A stretch of DNA of 64,000 bases from Pseudomonas fluorescens (GTDB lineage Bacteria > Pseudomonadota > Gammaproteobacteria > Pseudomonadales > Pseudomonadaceae), in contig NZ_VCNJ01000003.1 of the NCBI RefSeq assembly GCF_005938625.1, positions 124,001 through 188,000 of the forward strand, in the 5' to 3' direction. Position 1 is the first letter of the stretch. Every line of letters starts with the position of its first letter. The position numbers were made by a program, and so were the translations under genes. This document shows, piece by piece, positions 1-8,598 of the stretch. The notes under the pieces are model-generated. The model was not told where the DNA came from. It made no database searches and was given only the letters and a program-made list of their open reading frames with translations.

Positions 1-1128
1 TTTGCTCAGTGGCAGCTCACGCAGGCGCTCGTAGAAACTGCGCGGGCCAAGGAAGAAACCGCCGTGCACCGAGATGCCGTCAGTCTGTGCTGCCTCGTCG
101 AGGGTGCCGGCGTTGGCCTGCTCCTGAGTCTGTACGTCGGGATAGACCTTGCGCCGGATGATCCCGGCATCCGCCAGTACCAACAAGCCGTTGACGAACA
201 TTTCGCTGCAACCGTAAAGCCCTTTGGCAAATGGCCCGGTGCCGCCCTCGCGGTCGATCAACTGCGCCCATTGGCTGAGGTTGATGTCGTCGAGCAACGC
301 TTTATAGCCGGCATTATCCGCCTGACGCGCAAGCAGCGCTGCGGTCAATGCATCGCCCATCGAACCAATGCCGATCTGCAGCGTGCCGCCGTCGCGCACC
401 AGCGTGCTCGCATGCAAACCAATGAAATGATCCTGAAACCCCACCGGCATGTTCGGCGTGGAAAACAGCGTACTGCTGTCCTTCGCGTCGATCAGCAGGT
501 CGAAGGTGTCGATATCGACTTCGGCATCGCCGGGCATGTACGGCAGATCGGTGTGGACTTGGCCGACCAGCAGAATCGTCTCCCCGGCTTCGCGACGCTT
601 GGCGATCATCGGGAACAGGTCGAGGGTGATGTCGGGGTTGCAGCTCAGGCTCAGGCGATCCGGGTGTTCGCTGCTGCTGGCCAATAACTGCGCCACCAGG
701 TTCAGCCCGGCGGCGTTGATGTCGCGGGCGGCGTGGCTGTAGTTGCTGCTGACGTAATCCTGCTGGGCCGGCGCGCTGTTGAGCAGGCTGCCGGGCTGCA
801 TGAAGAACTGTTCGATACGGATGTTGGCGGGCAGGCTGTCGCGGTGCAGGTCGGCGAGGAAATCGAATTCCGGATAGTCACCGAAGACGCGCTCGACGAA
901 GGGTTCGATGAAGCGCTTTTGCAAACCGTCGCCCAACGCCGGGCGGCCGAGGCACAGCGCGGTGTAGATCGTCAGTTGCCGCTCGGGCAAGCCTTTGATC
1001 CGCCGGTACAGCGCGTTGACGAAGTGATTGGGTTTGCCCAGGCCCAGCGGCATGCCCATGTGGATATGTGCCGGCAAGCGTGCCAGCACGTCATCCACTG
1101 CCTGTTCGATCGAACACAACTGCACCAT
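1..1128 (-). CDS. Acetyl-CoA hydrolase/transferase family protein (C-terminus outside window)
   Basis: The reading frame stays open from an ATG at 1128 to the window edge, giving 376 residues of a protein cut at its C-terminus. The ATG is preceded by AGGAGG 5-6 nt away. The N-terminal half reads like the acetyl-CoA hydrolase/transferase fold. Around residue 250 there is a GGTLQIGIGSMGDAL stretch, the usual CoA-binding glycine-rich segment, followed by MFVNGLLVLADAGIIRRKVY and GISVHGGFFLGPRSF, which resemble the C-terminal acetyl-CoA hydrolase/transferase domain. Family members move CoA between acetate, butyrate or succinate, or hydrolyse acyl-CoA, in the cytoplasm. The substrate cannot be told from sequence. 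It appears to be a single gene; its downstream neighbour is out of view. Confidence 0.8.
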   Translation of the reverse strand, partial: MVQLCSIEQAVDDVLARLPAHIHMGMPLGLGKPNHFVNALYRRIKGLPERQLTIYTALCLGRPALGDGLQKRFIEPFVERVFGDYPEFDFLADLHRDSLPANIRIEQFFMQPGSLLNSAPAQQDYVSSNYSHAARDINAAGLNLVAQLLASSSEHPDRLSLSCNPDITLDLFPMIAKRREAGETILLVGQVHTDLPYMPGDAEVDIDTFDLLIDAKDSSTLFSTPNMPVGFQDHFIGLHASTLVRDGGTLQIGIGSMGDALTAALLARQADNAGYKALLDDINLSQWAQLIDREGGTGPFAKGLYGCSEMFVNGLLVLADAGIIRRKVYPDVQTQEQANAGTLDEAAQTDGISVHGGFFLGPRSFYERLRELPLSK

Positions 1129-1207
1129 CTGAAGCCTCCTGCCCGTTCCGTGAATAGGGGTAGACCGAGCTTGCCTTGAGTTTGCTGCAATGAACAGAGT
1201 CAGATTT

Positions 1208-1391
1208 CCCTCACCCTAACCCTCTCCCAGAGGTAGAGGGGACTGATTGGGGGATATTGGGGAGGTACGCCGACGTGAAATAGCTTTGCTGAATCCATAA
1301 TCGCTAAGGTCTTTCAGGTCGATGTCGGACGCCAGACACCTCGATCGGCCCCCTCTCCCTCTGGGAGAGGGCTGGGGTGAGGGTGAGGGGC
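1208..1391. repeat. Pair of inverted CT/GA-rich palindromic repeats
   Basis: Two copies of a CCCTCACCCTAACCCTCTCC-like unit lie in opposite orientation at about 1208-1242 and 1347-1391. The second copy contains a hairpin, CCCTCTCC with GGAGAGGG around a short loop. About 100 bp of unremarkable sequence separate them. This is a common intergenic repeat type in fluorescens-group pseudomonads. The rest of the 1129-1451 gap holds only the terminator at 1409-1436. Confidence 0.75.
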
Positions 1392-1408
1392 TCTTGAATC
1401 GCAGGCAC

Positions 1409-1436
1409 AAAAAAACCGTCCGAAGACGGTTTTTTT
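1409..1436 (-). terminator. Rho-independent terminator after cytochrome c5
   Basis: ACCGTC and GACGGT form a stem around CGAA, flanked by A and T runs on both sides, so it can work in both directions. It lies 15 nt beyond the stop codon of the minus-strand cytochrome gene. Confidence 0.85.
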
Positions 1437-1451
1437 CATCAGAAGCGCGGC

Positions 1452-1880
1452 TTATTTCAGGCCGGACATCTTCTGGATTGCGCCCTTCAACTCGTCATCC
1501 GAGCAATCGGCGCAGGTGCCTTTCGGAGGCATCGCGTTCAGGCCGGTAATGGCTTTGGCCAACAGCCCGTCGAGGCCGCCCTGATGATCGGCGCGGTCTT
1601 TCCAGGCGGCGGCATCACCAATTTTCGGCGCACCCAACAAGCCCGTGCCATGGCAAGCGTTGCAATGTTTGGCAATCACTTCATCCGGAGTCTTCGCACC
1701 GCCACCGCCACCGGCAGTTGCCGCGACTTCCATCCCCTTGCATTCCTGCCCTTGAACACACACCTGGCCGACGGGCTCGAGGCGTTTGGCAATGTCGTCA
1801 TTCGTCGCAGCTTGAGCGCTGACAGCCCAGAGGGCCAATACGGTTGCTGGTGCAGCCAGCATTTTCATAATTAGATTCAC
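1452..1880 (-). CDS. cycB: Cytochrome c5 (monohaem c-type cytochrome)
   Basis: This is a 142-residue exported haem protein. It has a signal peptide ending at about residue 24 (AQA), a single CNACH haem-binding motif (Cys73, Cys76, His77) and Met117 in NAMPPKG as the probable second iron ligand. The pair Cys123/Cys126 (CADC) is typical of the cytochrome c5 subfamily. It should carry electrons in the periplasm. The start is taken as the GTG at 1880 with GAGG 8 nt upstream; an ATG four codons later is possible. As I recall, P. aeruginosa has the same gene next to pauR. A strong terminator follows, so it is probably monocistronic. Confidence 0.9.
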   Translation of the reverse strand: MNLIMKMLAAPATVLALWAVSAQAATNDDIAKRLEPVGQVCVQGQECKGMEVAATAGGGGGAKTPDEVIAKHCNACHGTGLLGAPKIGDAAAWKDRADHQGGLDGLLAKAITGLNAMPPKGTCADCSDDELKGAIQKMSGLK

Positions 1881-2050
1881 GCGTTCACCCTCAATGGTGG
1901 CTATTCACGCCTGCGGCCACGGTTCGCAGGCGGGCGCAAGTATAGCGGGTAGCCCGCCACACTGAAACAACCCCATGATTAAAGGGGTCTTGTTGCGCAT
2001 CGGTAAAACAGCTTGGGTGCCTTGGCCGTAATGGCCTGGCGCCTCTTGGT

Positions 2051-2599
2051 TTAAAAGTTTGCCGGCGTGGCTGCGCTGATTAGTCGCGCAGGCAAGTCGA
2101 ACGGATTACGGAAACGATGCGGCTTGGTACTTTCAAAGTAGTAGCTGTCACCGGCTTCGAGAATAAAAGTTTCCAGACCCACCACCAGTTCCAGTCGACC
2201 TTCCACCAGAATCCCGGTTTCCTCGCCTTCATGGGTGAGCATTTCTTCGCCGGTATCGGCGCCCGGCGGGTAGATTTCGTTGAGGAAGGCGATGGCGCGG
2301 CTGGGGTGCGCGCGGCCGACCAGTTTCATGGTCACGGCGCCGTCGGAAATGTCGATCAGCTCGTTGGCCTTGTAGACGATCTGGGTCGGGACTTCCTGCA
2401 GGATTTCTTCGGAAAAGAACTCGACCATGGACATGGGGATGCCGCCCAGTACCTTCCTCAGTGAACTGATCGAAGGGCTGACGCTGTTCTTTTCGATCAT
2501 CGAAATGGTGCTGTTGGTGACGCCCGCGCGTTTGGCGAGTTCACGCTGGGAAAGCCCTTTGAGCTTGCGGATCGATTGCAGTCGTTCACCGACGTCCAA
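2051..2599 (-). CDS. pauR: XRE/cupin transcriptional repressor PauR (polyamine catabolism)
   Basis: The 182-residue protein has an N-terminal helix-turn-helix of the Cro/C1 type (about residues 6-60, with LSQRELAKRAGVTNSTISMI) and a C-terminal cupin sensor domain (about 105-180, with GEETGILVEGRLELVVG). This layout is that of the PuuR/PauR repressors. PauR is reported in P. aeruginosa to repress polyamine degradation genes, where it also sits between cycB and dadX. The start codon is TTG at 2599, supported by a strong AGGAGG 8-9 nt upstream. A long inverted repeat just upstream (2616-2668) is a likely autoregulatory operator. Ligand control, probably by polyamines or their gamma-glutamyl derivatives, is inferred from the family. 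Confidence 0.88.
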   Translation of the reverse strand: MDVGERLQSIRKLKGLSQRELAKRAGVTNSTISMIEKNSVSPSISSLRKVLGGIPMSMVEFFSEEILQEVPTQIVYKANELIDISDGAVTMKLVGRAHPSRAIAFLNEIYPPGADTGEEMLTHEGEETGILVEGRLELVVGLETFILEAGDSYYFESTKPHRFRNPFDLPARLISAATPANF

Positions 2600-2615
2600 G
2601 GCGCGAGCCTCCTGA

Positions 2616-2668
2616 TGTTGTAAGAATATTGAGCGTTATCATGGCGACAGCGTTCAGTATTTACAACA
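2616..2668 (-). promoter_or_regulatory. Long inverted repeat upstream of pauR, candidate PauR operator
   Basis: TGTTGTAA at 2616-2623 is mirrored exactly by TTACAACA at 2661-2668. The match continues inwards imperfectly (AATATTGAGC against the complement of GTTCAGTATT). It begins 17 bp upstream of the pauR TTG and lies between pauR and dadX. Its size and symmetry suit two half sites for a dimeric or tetrameric XRE regulator. Confidence 0.5.
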
Positions 2669-2687
2669 CTTGGCCCCCGCAGCGGCG

Positions 2688-3761
2688 TCAACCCTCGGAA
2701 TAGAGCCTTGGCACCCGACGCAGGTTGCAAAAGATCTGGTACGGGATGGTGTCAGCCCACTGCGCCACTTCGCTGGCGAGGATGTTTTTGCCCCACAGCT
2801 CGACGGTCGAACCAAGGTCGGCTTCCGGCACATCGGTCAGGTCGATGCAAAGCATGTCCATCGACACACGACCGAGAATGCGACTGCGTTTGCCAGCCAC
2901 CAAAACCGGTGTACCGGTCGGCGCCTGACGCGGGTAACCGTCGGCGTAACCCATGGCGACCACGCCGATACGCATCGGTTTGTCGGTGATGAACTTGGCG
3001 CCGTAGCCCACCGGCTCGCCGGCCGGCAACTCACGCACACAGATGACTTTCGATTCGAGGGTCATCACCGGTTGCAGGCGATCAGCCACGGCGTTGGCTT
3101 CCTCGAACGGGGTTGCGCCGTAAAGCATGATGCCGGGGCGCACCCAATCGCTATGAATCTGCGGCCAACCGAGTACGGCAGGCGAATTGCGCAGGCTGAC
3201 TTCCGCCGCCAGGCCCTGACGCGCCGCTTCAAACACCGCGACTTGTTCGGCGCTGCTCTGCGCGTGCAGTTCATCGGCGCGGGCGAAGTGGCTCATCAAG
3301 ACGATTTTCGCCACTTTGCCGCTGGCCAGCAGACGTTGATAAGCCGCCGCATAATCCTTCGGATGCAGCCCAACGCGGTGCATGCCCGAATCAAGTTTCA
3401 GCCACACCGTGATCGGCTTGCTCAGCGCTGCCTGCTCGATCGCTTCGAGCTGCCAAAGCGAGTGCACCACCGTCCAGAAATCATGCTCGACGATCATCGC
3501 CAGTTCATCGGCCTCGAAAATCCCTTCGAGCAGCAACACCGGCGCACGAATGCCGGCGGCGCGCAGCTCCAGCGCTTCCTCGATGCAGGCGACAGCAAAA
3601 CCGTCGGCCTCGGCCTCCAGCGCCTGAGCGCAACGCACCGCGCCATGGCCATAGGCATCGGCCTTGATCACCGCAAGCGCCTTGGCGCCAGTGACTTCGC
3701 GGGCAATTCGGTAGTTATGGCGCAGGGCTTCTAGGTCGATCAGGGCACGGGCAGGACGCAT
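2688..3761 (-). CDS. dadX: Alanine racemase, catabolic type
   Basis: A PLP enzyme of 357 residues that interconverts L- and D-alanine in the cytoplasm. The PLP lysine is Lys33 in [11 protein letters not shown] and the second catalytic base is Tyr253 in [20 protein letters not shown] and [13 protein letters not shown] are all typical of the family. Length is normal. It lies downstream of ridA and dadA on the same strand (95-bp gap after ridA). This indicates the catabolic role, in which L-alanine is racemised and then oxidised by DadA, rather than the constitutive Alr role. DadR, encoded divergently from dadA, is the probable regulator. Confidence 0.95.
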   Translation of the reverse strand: MRPARALIDLEALRHNYRIAREVTGAKALAVIKADAYGHGAVRCAQALEAEADGFAVACIEEALELRAAGIRAPVLLLEGIFEADELAMIVEHDFWTVVHSLWQLEAIEQAALSKPITVWLKLDSGMHRVGLHPKDYAAAYQRLLASGKVAKIVLMSHFARADELHAQSSAEQVAVFEAARQGLAAEVSLRNSPAVLGWPQIHSDWVRPGIMLYGATPFEEANAVADRLQPVMTLESKVICVRELPAGEPVGYGAKFITDKPMRIGVVAMGYADGYPRQAPTGTPVLVAGKRSRILGRVSMDMLCIDLTDVPEADLGSTVELWGKNILASEVAQWADTIPYQIFCNLRRVPRLYSEG

Positions 3762-3856
3762 GGCGGCAGACTTCTAGGCGGTCATGGGAAGAAAAACCGG
3801 CGCCGACTGACGACGTGAACCGCCAACAGCGCCGGGAGAGGGATCTTTACAACTTT

Positions 3857-4210
3857 TTACGGCAGCGCGGCGACGATGGAAATCTCCACCAGAATGCTCG
3901 GCTTGGCCATTTTCGCTTCGACGGTGGCGCGGGCCGGAGCAGCACCTTTTGGCAGCCACTGATCCCACACCGAGTTCATCCCGGCGAAGTGCTCATCGAT
4001 GCCGTTCAGGTAAATCGTCGCCGACAGCAAATGCTGTTTGTCGGTGCCGGCCAGATCAAGCAAACGCTCGATATTGGCCAACACGTCGCGGGTCTGCTGT
4101 TCAATCCCGGCGTCGAAGTCGTCACCGACCTGCCCGGCCAGATACACGGTACCGTTGTGGCTGACGATCTGACTCATGCGCTCATTGGTGAGCTGGCGCT
4201 GGATTGACAT
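3857..4210 (-). CDS. RidA-family imine/enamine deaminase beside dadA
   Basis: A 117-residue RidA (YjgF/YER057c/UK114) protein, with the conserved arginine in [11 protein letters not shown] and the closing ILVEISIVA strand. RidA proteins hydrolyse reactive imines or enamines released by PLP and flavin amino-acid enzymes. The ATG at 4210 lies inside the dadA coding end, a 29-bp overlap, so translation is probably coupled. Placed between D-amino-acid dehydrogenase (an imine-producing enzyme) and alanine racemase (PLP-sensitive to enamines), it probably protects or speeds this pathway. A second RidA gene is at 32137. Confidence 0.9.
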   Translation of the reverse strand: MSIQRQLTNERMSQIVSHNGTVYLAGQVGDDFDAGIEQQTRDVLANIERLLDLAGTDKQHLLSATIYLNGIDEHFAGMNSVWDQWLPKGAAPARATVEAKMAKPSILVEISIVAALP

Positions 4211-5486
4211 GTTTTGCGGACTCCTGAATTTTGTTGCCGTAACGGGAAATATCGAGGCCTTCGGCACTGATCTGCGGCTTTTTCTTCGCCATGAGGTCTG
4301 CCAGCAAGCGACCGGAACCGCACGCCATGGTCCAACCAAGCGTACCGTGACCGGTGTTGAGAAACAGATTCTTGAACGGCGTGGCGCCGACGATCGGCGT
4401 ACCGTCCGGGGTGGTCGGCCGCAGGCCGGTCCAGAAACTTGCCTCGGCCAGATTGCCGCCCTGAGGATAAAGGTCGTTGACGATCATCTCCAGAGTTTCG
4501 CGGCGACGCGGGTTGAGCGACAGGTCAAAACCGGCAATCTCGGCCATGCCGCCGACGCGGATGCGGTTGTCGAAACGGGTGATCGCGACCTTGTAGGTCT
4601 CGTCGAGAATAGTCGAAGTCGGCGCCATCGCCGGGTTGGTGATAGGCACGGTCAGCGAGTAACCCTTGAGCGGATACACCGGAGCCTTGATGCCCAGCGG
4701 CTTAAGCAATTGCGGCGAGTAGCTGCCGAGGGCCAGCACGTAGCGGTCGGCGGTTTCCAGCTTGCCGTCGATCCACACGCCGTTGATACGATCACCGGCG
4801 TAGTCGAGTTTCTGAATGTCCTGACCGAAGCGGAATTCGACACCGAGTTTCACCGCCATTTCGGCGAGACGGGTAGTGAACATCTGGCAGTCGCCAGTCT
4901 GGTCGTTCGGCAGGCGCAGGGCACCGGCGAGGATGTCAGTCACACCCGCCAGTGCCGGTTCAACGCGGGCAATGCCGGCGCGGTCGAGCACTTCAAACGG
5001 CACGCCGGATTCTTTCAGCACGGCGATGTCTTTGGCGGCGCCATCAAGCTGCGCCTGAGTGCGGAACAGCTGAGTCGTACCGAGGCTGCGGCCTTCGTAG
5101 GCGATGCCGGTTTCAGCACGCAACTCATCGAGGCAGTCGCGACTGTACTCGGACAGACGCACCATGCGCTCCTTGTTCACCGCGTAACGGTTGGCGGTGC
5201 AGTTGCGCAGCATCTGCGCCATCCACAGGTACTGATCGATGTCGGCGGTGGCCTTGATCGCGAGAGGAGCGTGGCGTTGCAGCAACCACTTGATCGCTTT
5301 CAGCGGCACGCCCGGCGCGGCCCACGGCGAGGCATAGCCCGGCGAGACCTGGCCGGCGTTGGCGAAACTGGTCTCCATGGCCGCAGCCGGCTGCCGGTCG
5401 ACCACCACTACTTCGAACCCGGCACGGGCCAGATAGTAAGCACTGGCGGTACCGATGACGCCGCTACCCAAGACCATTACGCGCAT
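4182..5486 (-). CDS. dadA: D-amino-acid dehydrogenase small subunit
   Basis: A flavoprotein of 434 residues that oxidises D-alanine and other D-amino acids to 2-oxo acids and ammonia, passing electrons to the membrane quinone pool. The N-terminal FAD fold has [20 protein letters not shown] followed by VVVVDRQ. The C-terminal region has the family's [14 protein letters not shown] and [22 protein letters not shown] segments. The start is set at the ATG at 5486 because GAGG lies 9 nt before it; the earlier ATG at 5501 overlaps that ribosome site. It is first of a dadA-ridA-dadX group and divergent from the Lrp-type gene dadR. Confidence 0.95.
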   Translation of the reverse strand: MRVMVLGSGVIGTASAYYLARAGFEVVVVDRQPAAAMETSFANAGQVSPGYASPWAAPGVPLKAIKWLLQRHAPLAIKATADIDQYLWMAQMLRNCTANRYAVNKERMVRLSEYSRDCLDELRAETGIAYEGRSLGTTQLFRTQAQLDGAAKDIAVLKESGVPFEVLDRAGIARVEPALAGVTDILAGALRLPNDQTGDCQMFTTRLAEMAVKLGVEFRFGQDIQKLDYAGDRINGVWIDGKLETADRYVLALGSYSPQLLKPLGIKAPVYPLKGYSLTVPITNPAMAPTSTILDETYKVAITRFDNRIRVGGMAEIAGFDLSLNPRRRETLEMIVNDLYPQGGNLAEASFWTGLRPTTPDGTPIVGATPFKNLFLNTGHGTLGWTMACGSGRLLADLMAKKKPQISAEGLDISRYGNKIQESAKHVNPAPAHQ

Positions 5487-5642
5487 TTTTGTATCCCTCA
5501 TCGCGGCGTGGCCGCGTACGTCTGTTGTTAGAGCAATGATGCGCGCAGTGTAAAAAAGAAATGCCAGTGCTTTTCACTATATAAGCGCCTATATTTGGCG
5601 ACAATTCTCGGCAAAAACCCTTTTCACGGAGGCGCATCCCCT
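5487..5642. promoter_or_regulatory. dadA/dadR divergent control region
   Basis: A 156-bp, relatively AT-rich spacer between the divergent dadA and dadR genes. It includes a stretch at about 5574-5600 with TATATAAGCG and CGCCTATATTTGGCG, the latter an inverted repeat. AT-rich imperfect palindromes are usual targets of Lrp-type regulators. Exact -35 and -10 boxes could not be assigned. Confidence 0.45.
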
Positions 5643-6131
5643 ATGCGTACCAACACTCAGACCAAACGTGAGCTGGACAAGATTGACCGCAACATCTTGC
5701 GGATCCTGCAGGCGGACGGGCGGATTTCCTTTACCGAACTGGGCGAAAAGGTCGGGCTCTCGACCACGCCGTGCACCGAGCGCGTACGGCGTCTGGAGCG
5801 CGAAGGAATCATCATGGGCTACAACGCCCGGCTCAATCCGCAGCATTTGAAGGGTAGCTTGCTGGTGTTTGTCGAGATCAGCCTCGACTACAAATCCGGC
5901 GACACGTTCGAGGAGTTCCGCCGCGCGGTGCTGAAATTGCCGCACGTGCTGGAGTGCCATTTGGTGTCAGGGGATTTCGACTATCTGGTGAAGGCGCGGA
6001 TTTCCGAGATGGCCTCGTACCGCAAGCTGCTGGGCGACATTCTGCTGAAGCTGCCGCATGTGCGCGAGTCGAAGAGTTATATCGTAATGGAAGAAGTGAA
6101 AGAGAGCCTGAGCCTGCCGATTCCGGATTGA
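5643..6131 (+). CDS. dadR: Lrp/AsnC-family regulator DadR
   Basis: A 162-residue Lrp-type protein. The N-terminal winged helix holds DKIDRNILRILQADGRISFTELGEKVGLSTTPCTERVRRLE and the C-terminal RAM/AsnC effector domain holds LPHVLECHLVSGDFDYLVKA. It is divergent from dadA, matching the dadRAX arrangement in P. aeruginosa, where DadR activates alanine catabolism in response to L-alanine. The ATG at 5643 is chosen because GGAGG lies about 10 nt upstream and the protein then begins like Lrp; an in-frame start 16 codons earlier lacks this. Confidence 0.92.
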   Translation: MRTNTQTKRELDKIDRNILRILQADGRISFTELGEKVGLSTTPCTERVRRLEREGIIMGYNARLNPQHLKGSLLVFVEISLDYKSGDTFEEFRRAVLKLPHVLECHLVSGDFDYLVKARISEMASYRKLLGDILLKLPHVRESKSYIVMEEVKESLSLPIPD

Positions 6132-6140
6132 GCACCGCGA

Positions 6141-6249
6141 CGATCGTTCCCACGCTCTGCGTGGGAATGCCTCTTCGGACGCTCCGCGTTCGGCATTTGG
6201 GACGCAGAGCGTCCCGGGCTGCATTCCCACGCAGAGCGTGGGAACGATC
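6141..6249. repeat. 109-bp palindromic intergenic element
   Basis: The outer arms are perfect inverted repeats: GATCGTTCCCACGCTCTGCG begins the left arm and its complement ends the right arm at 6249. Each arm folds on itself (TTCCCACGC with GCGTGGGAA). The centre has a further GGGACGC/GCGTCCC palindrome. It follows the dadR stop codon by 10 bp and could stop transcription. The same sequence family recurs at 8136-8166 and, degraded, at 44662-44690. Confidence 0.85.
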
Positions 6250-6258
6250 ATGAAACCT

Positions 6259-6288
6259 GTGGGAGCTGGCTTGCCAGCGATGGCGTCG
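6259..6288. repeat. Single REP unit
   Basis: A TGTGGGAGCTGGCTTGCCAG unit, with GCTGGC/GCCAGC able to pair, of the REP class frequent between genes of fluorescens-group pseudomonads. It lies immediately after the palindromic element at 6141. Confidence 0.7.
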
Positions 6289-6309
6289 ACACGGTTCCGA
6301 GTGAACCCG

Positions 6310-6663
6310 TTAAACCAGCACCTGCCGATTCGCCGCCATGTACTCGAAAATCTGCTTCTCCACCCGCGGATGAATCAGCTCCACCGGCCGCCGCTCGTTC
6401 GGGCAAGGCAAGGTTTTGGTCGTGCCGAACAGCCGGCAAATCAACGGCCGCTCTTCATACACCGTGCAGCCATTCGGCCCCAGATGCACGCAGTTCAACT
6501 CTTCCATCGCCGCATCCTGCTCGGCGCGGGTCTTGCGCGGCAGGCGGGCCATTTCTTCCGGCGAGGTGGTCACCGGCCCACAGCAATCGTGGCAGCCGGG
6601 CACACACTCGAACGAGGGGATCTGCTGGCGCAAAGTGCGGACTGTCTGGCTGTTGCAGCTCAT
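6310..6663 (-). CDS. YkgJ-family cysteine cluster protein
   Basis: A 117-residue protein rich in spaced cysteines: CVPGCHDCC near residue 20, then NCVHLG, NGCTVYEERPLICRLFG and LPCPNER. This is the YkgJ (zinc- or iron-binding CxxCxxCC) family, whose biochemical role is not established. The start at 6663 gives the usual N-terminus MSCNSQTVRTLR, but no strong ribosome site is visible. It is convergent with dadR and divergent from the oxidoreductase gene. Confidence 0.8.
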   Translation of the reverse strand: MSCNSQTVRTLRQQIPSFECVPGCHDCCGPVTTSPEEMARLPRKTRAEQDAAMEELNCVHLGPNGCTVYEERPLICRLFGTTKTLPCPNERRPVELIHPRVEKQIFEYMAANRQVLV

Positions 6664-6810
6664 TGAAGCAGTGACCAAGGTGAAGTAGGCGACAATTGTG
6701 CCGCAAAAGCCGTGATCCAGACACCGCAGGCCGACCAGTGTTGCCCATGTTCGGGGGTGCGGCTTATGCTCCGTCAAATTTTCTCGACACTTAGCCGTTG
6801 GATGACGCCC

Positions 6811-8121
6811 ATGACCGCCCGCGCCTTCACCTCCGCGAGCCAACCCCACGTTGCCTCTTACTACGCCGCCAGCAGCCTGCCGCAGCCGGATCATCCGCTG
6901 CTGCAAGGTGAGGTAGTGGCGGACGTCTGCGTGGTGGGCGGCGGGTTTTCCGGGTTGAACACGGCGCTGGAACTGGCTGAACGCGGCCTCAGCGTAGTGT
7001 TGCTGGAAGCACACAAGATCGGCTGGGGTGCCAGTGGTCGTAATGGCGGACAGTTGATTCGCGGGGTCGGTCACGGTCTTGATCAGTTCGCCAACGTCAT
7101 CGGCACCGACGGCGTGCGCGAGATGAAACTGATGGGCCTGGAAGCGGTGGAAATCGTTCGCCAACGCGTCGAGCGTTTTCAGATTGCCTGTGACCTGACC
7201 TGGGGCTACTGCGATCTCGCCAACAAGCCCTCAGACCTCGAAGGCTTCGCCGAAGACGCCGAAGAACTGCGCAGCCTCGGTTATCGCTACGAAACCCGTT
7301 TGCTGCAAGCCAGCGAGATGCACACCGTGGTCGGTTCCAAGCGCTATGTCGGTGGCTTGATCGACATGGGTTCGGGGCATCTGCATCCGCTGAACCTGGC
7401 CTTGGGTGAAGCGGCAGCGGCGCAGCAGTCGGGCGCGCAGCTGTTCGAACATTCGGCAGTGACCCGTATCGATTACGGCCCTGAAGTGAAAATCCATACC
7501 GCTCAGGGTTCGGTGCGTGCCAAAACATTGGTGCTCGGCTGCAATGCCTATCTCAATGGTCTGAATCCGCAACTCAGCGGCAAAGTCCTGCCCGCCGGCA
7601 GCTACATCATCGCCACTGAACCGTTGAGTGAAGAACAGGCGCACAACCTGCTGCCGCAGAACATGGCGGTCTGCGACCAGCGTGTCGCACTGGATTACTA
7701 CCGGCTCTCGGCGGATCGTCGTTTGCTGTTTGGCGGTGCCTGCCATTATTCGGGGCGCGATCCGAAGGATATCGGCGCCTACATGCAGCCGAAGATGCTC
7801 GAGGTATTCCCGCAACTCGCTGGCGTAAAGATCGACTATCAGTGGGGCGGCATGATTGGCATCGGCGCCAACCGCTTGCCGCAAATTGGCCGGCTCAATG
7901 ATCAGCCGAACGTGTACTACGCCCAAGCCTATTCCGGCCACGGCGTGAATGCCACGCACCTGGCGGGCAAGCTGCTGGCCGAGGCGATCAGCGGGCAGCA
8001 CAGCAGAGGTTTTGATCTGTTTGCCAAGGTGCCGCACATCACTTTCCCGGGCGGCAAACATTTGCGTTCGCCGCTGTTGGCGTTGGGAATGTTGTGGCAT
8101 CGGATGAAAGAGTTGACCTAA
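6811..8121 (+). CDS. pauB4: FAD-dependent gamma-glutamylputrescine/polyamine oxidase (PuuB/PauB type)
   Basis: A flavin amine oxidase of the DAO fold. The FAD site is DVCVVGGGFSGLNTALELAERG followed by VVLLEAHKIGWGASGRNGGQ, a signature of PuuB-like enzymes. The C-terminus has WGGMIGIGANRLPQIGRL and YAQAYSGHGVNATHLAGKLLAEA. These enzymes oxidise gamma-glutamylated putrescine or related polyamines to aldehydes, which an aldehyde dehydrogenase such as KauB (13072) then oxidises. In P. aeruginosa the gene beside the Lrp regulator is, as I recall, pauB4 and is PauR-controlled. The ATG at 6811 is chosen; one at 6802 in the same frame is almost as good. Confidence 0.82.
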   Translation: MTARAFTSASQPHVASYYAASSLPQPDHPLLQGEVVADVCVVGGGFSGLNTALELAERGLSVVLLEAHKIGWGASGRNGGQLIRGVGHGLDQFANVIGTDGVREMKLMGLEAVEIVRQRVERFQIACDLTWGYCDLANKPSDLEGFAEDAEELRSLGYRYETRLLQASEMHTVVGSKRYVGGLIDMGSGHLHPLNLALGEAAAAQQSGAQLFEHSAVTRIDYGPEVKIHTAQGSVRAKTLVLGCNAYLNGLNPQLSGKVLPAGSYIIATEPLSEEQAHNLLPQNMAVCDQRVALDYYRLSADRRLLFGGACHYSGRDPKDIGAYMQPKMLEVFPQLAGVKIDYQWGGMIGIGANRLPQIGRLNDQPNVYYAQAYSGHGVNATHLAGKLLAEAISGQHSRGFDLFAKVPHITFPGGKHLRSPLLALGMLWHRMKELT

Positions 8122-8135
8122 CCCCCCCCTCTGTT

Positions 8136-8166
8136 GATCGTTCCCACGCAGAGCGTGGGAACGATC
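8136..8166. repeat. Palindrome, likely terminator of the oxidase gene
   Basis: GATCGTTCCCACGC pairs perfectly with GCGTGGGAACGATC around AGA. It sits 14 bp after the oxidase stop codon and 8 bp past the end of the convergent DUF1127 gene, and is the same repeat family as 6141-6249. It may end transcription from both sides. Confidence 0.75.
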
Positions 8167-8174
8167 AGTGGTTG

Positions 8175-8420
8175 TCAGATCCGCCAGAACGGCTTCAACC
8201 CCTCTTCCTGCGCCTGCTCACGGGTCAATCCGATGTCCTTGAGCTGATCCGCCGTCAGCGCCAGCAACGCCCTGCGCGTGTGCAGACGATGCCACAACAG
8301 ACTCCAGCGATTCAGGCCGGACGGTGGCTTGCGCATGATCTCATTGCGCGCACTGTCCTTCTGCCCTGCCGCCAGTTCCTGACTGTGTAACGTCAGCCGC
8401 ACATCGCTCAAGCCGTTCAT
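8175..8420 (-). CDS. DUF1127 small protein
   Basis: An 81-residue protein ending in a DUF1127-like helix pair: LWHRLHTRRALLALTADQLKDIGLTREQAQEEGLKPFW. Small arginine-rich DUF1127 proteins are common in proteobacteria; in some species they are linked to RNA turnover or phosphate and carbon control, but no function is fixed for this one. The ATG at 8420 has AGGAG 8 nt upstream. It is divergent from the MocR gene, an arrangement that often indicates regulation by the neighbouring regulator, though here that is only a guess. Confidence 0.8.
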   Translation of the reverse strand: MNGLSDVRLTLHSQELAAGQKDSARNEIMRKPPSGLNRWSLLWHRLHTRRALLALTADQLKDIGLTREQAQEEGLKPFWRI

Positions 8421-8598
8421 TTTCAATGCTCCTGTTTACTTGGGTAGCCAGAGATTCCATGATGCGCGGGCGAGCAAAACCATTACAGATTCAAAGCAAC
8501 TGTATTAACTCCATACAGATTTGCCACTTTACCCACTGAATTGTCGATTTTTGCCGCATCTGTACTGGTTTATTGAATCACCGCACCGAGGCAGCGCC

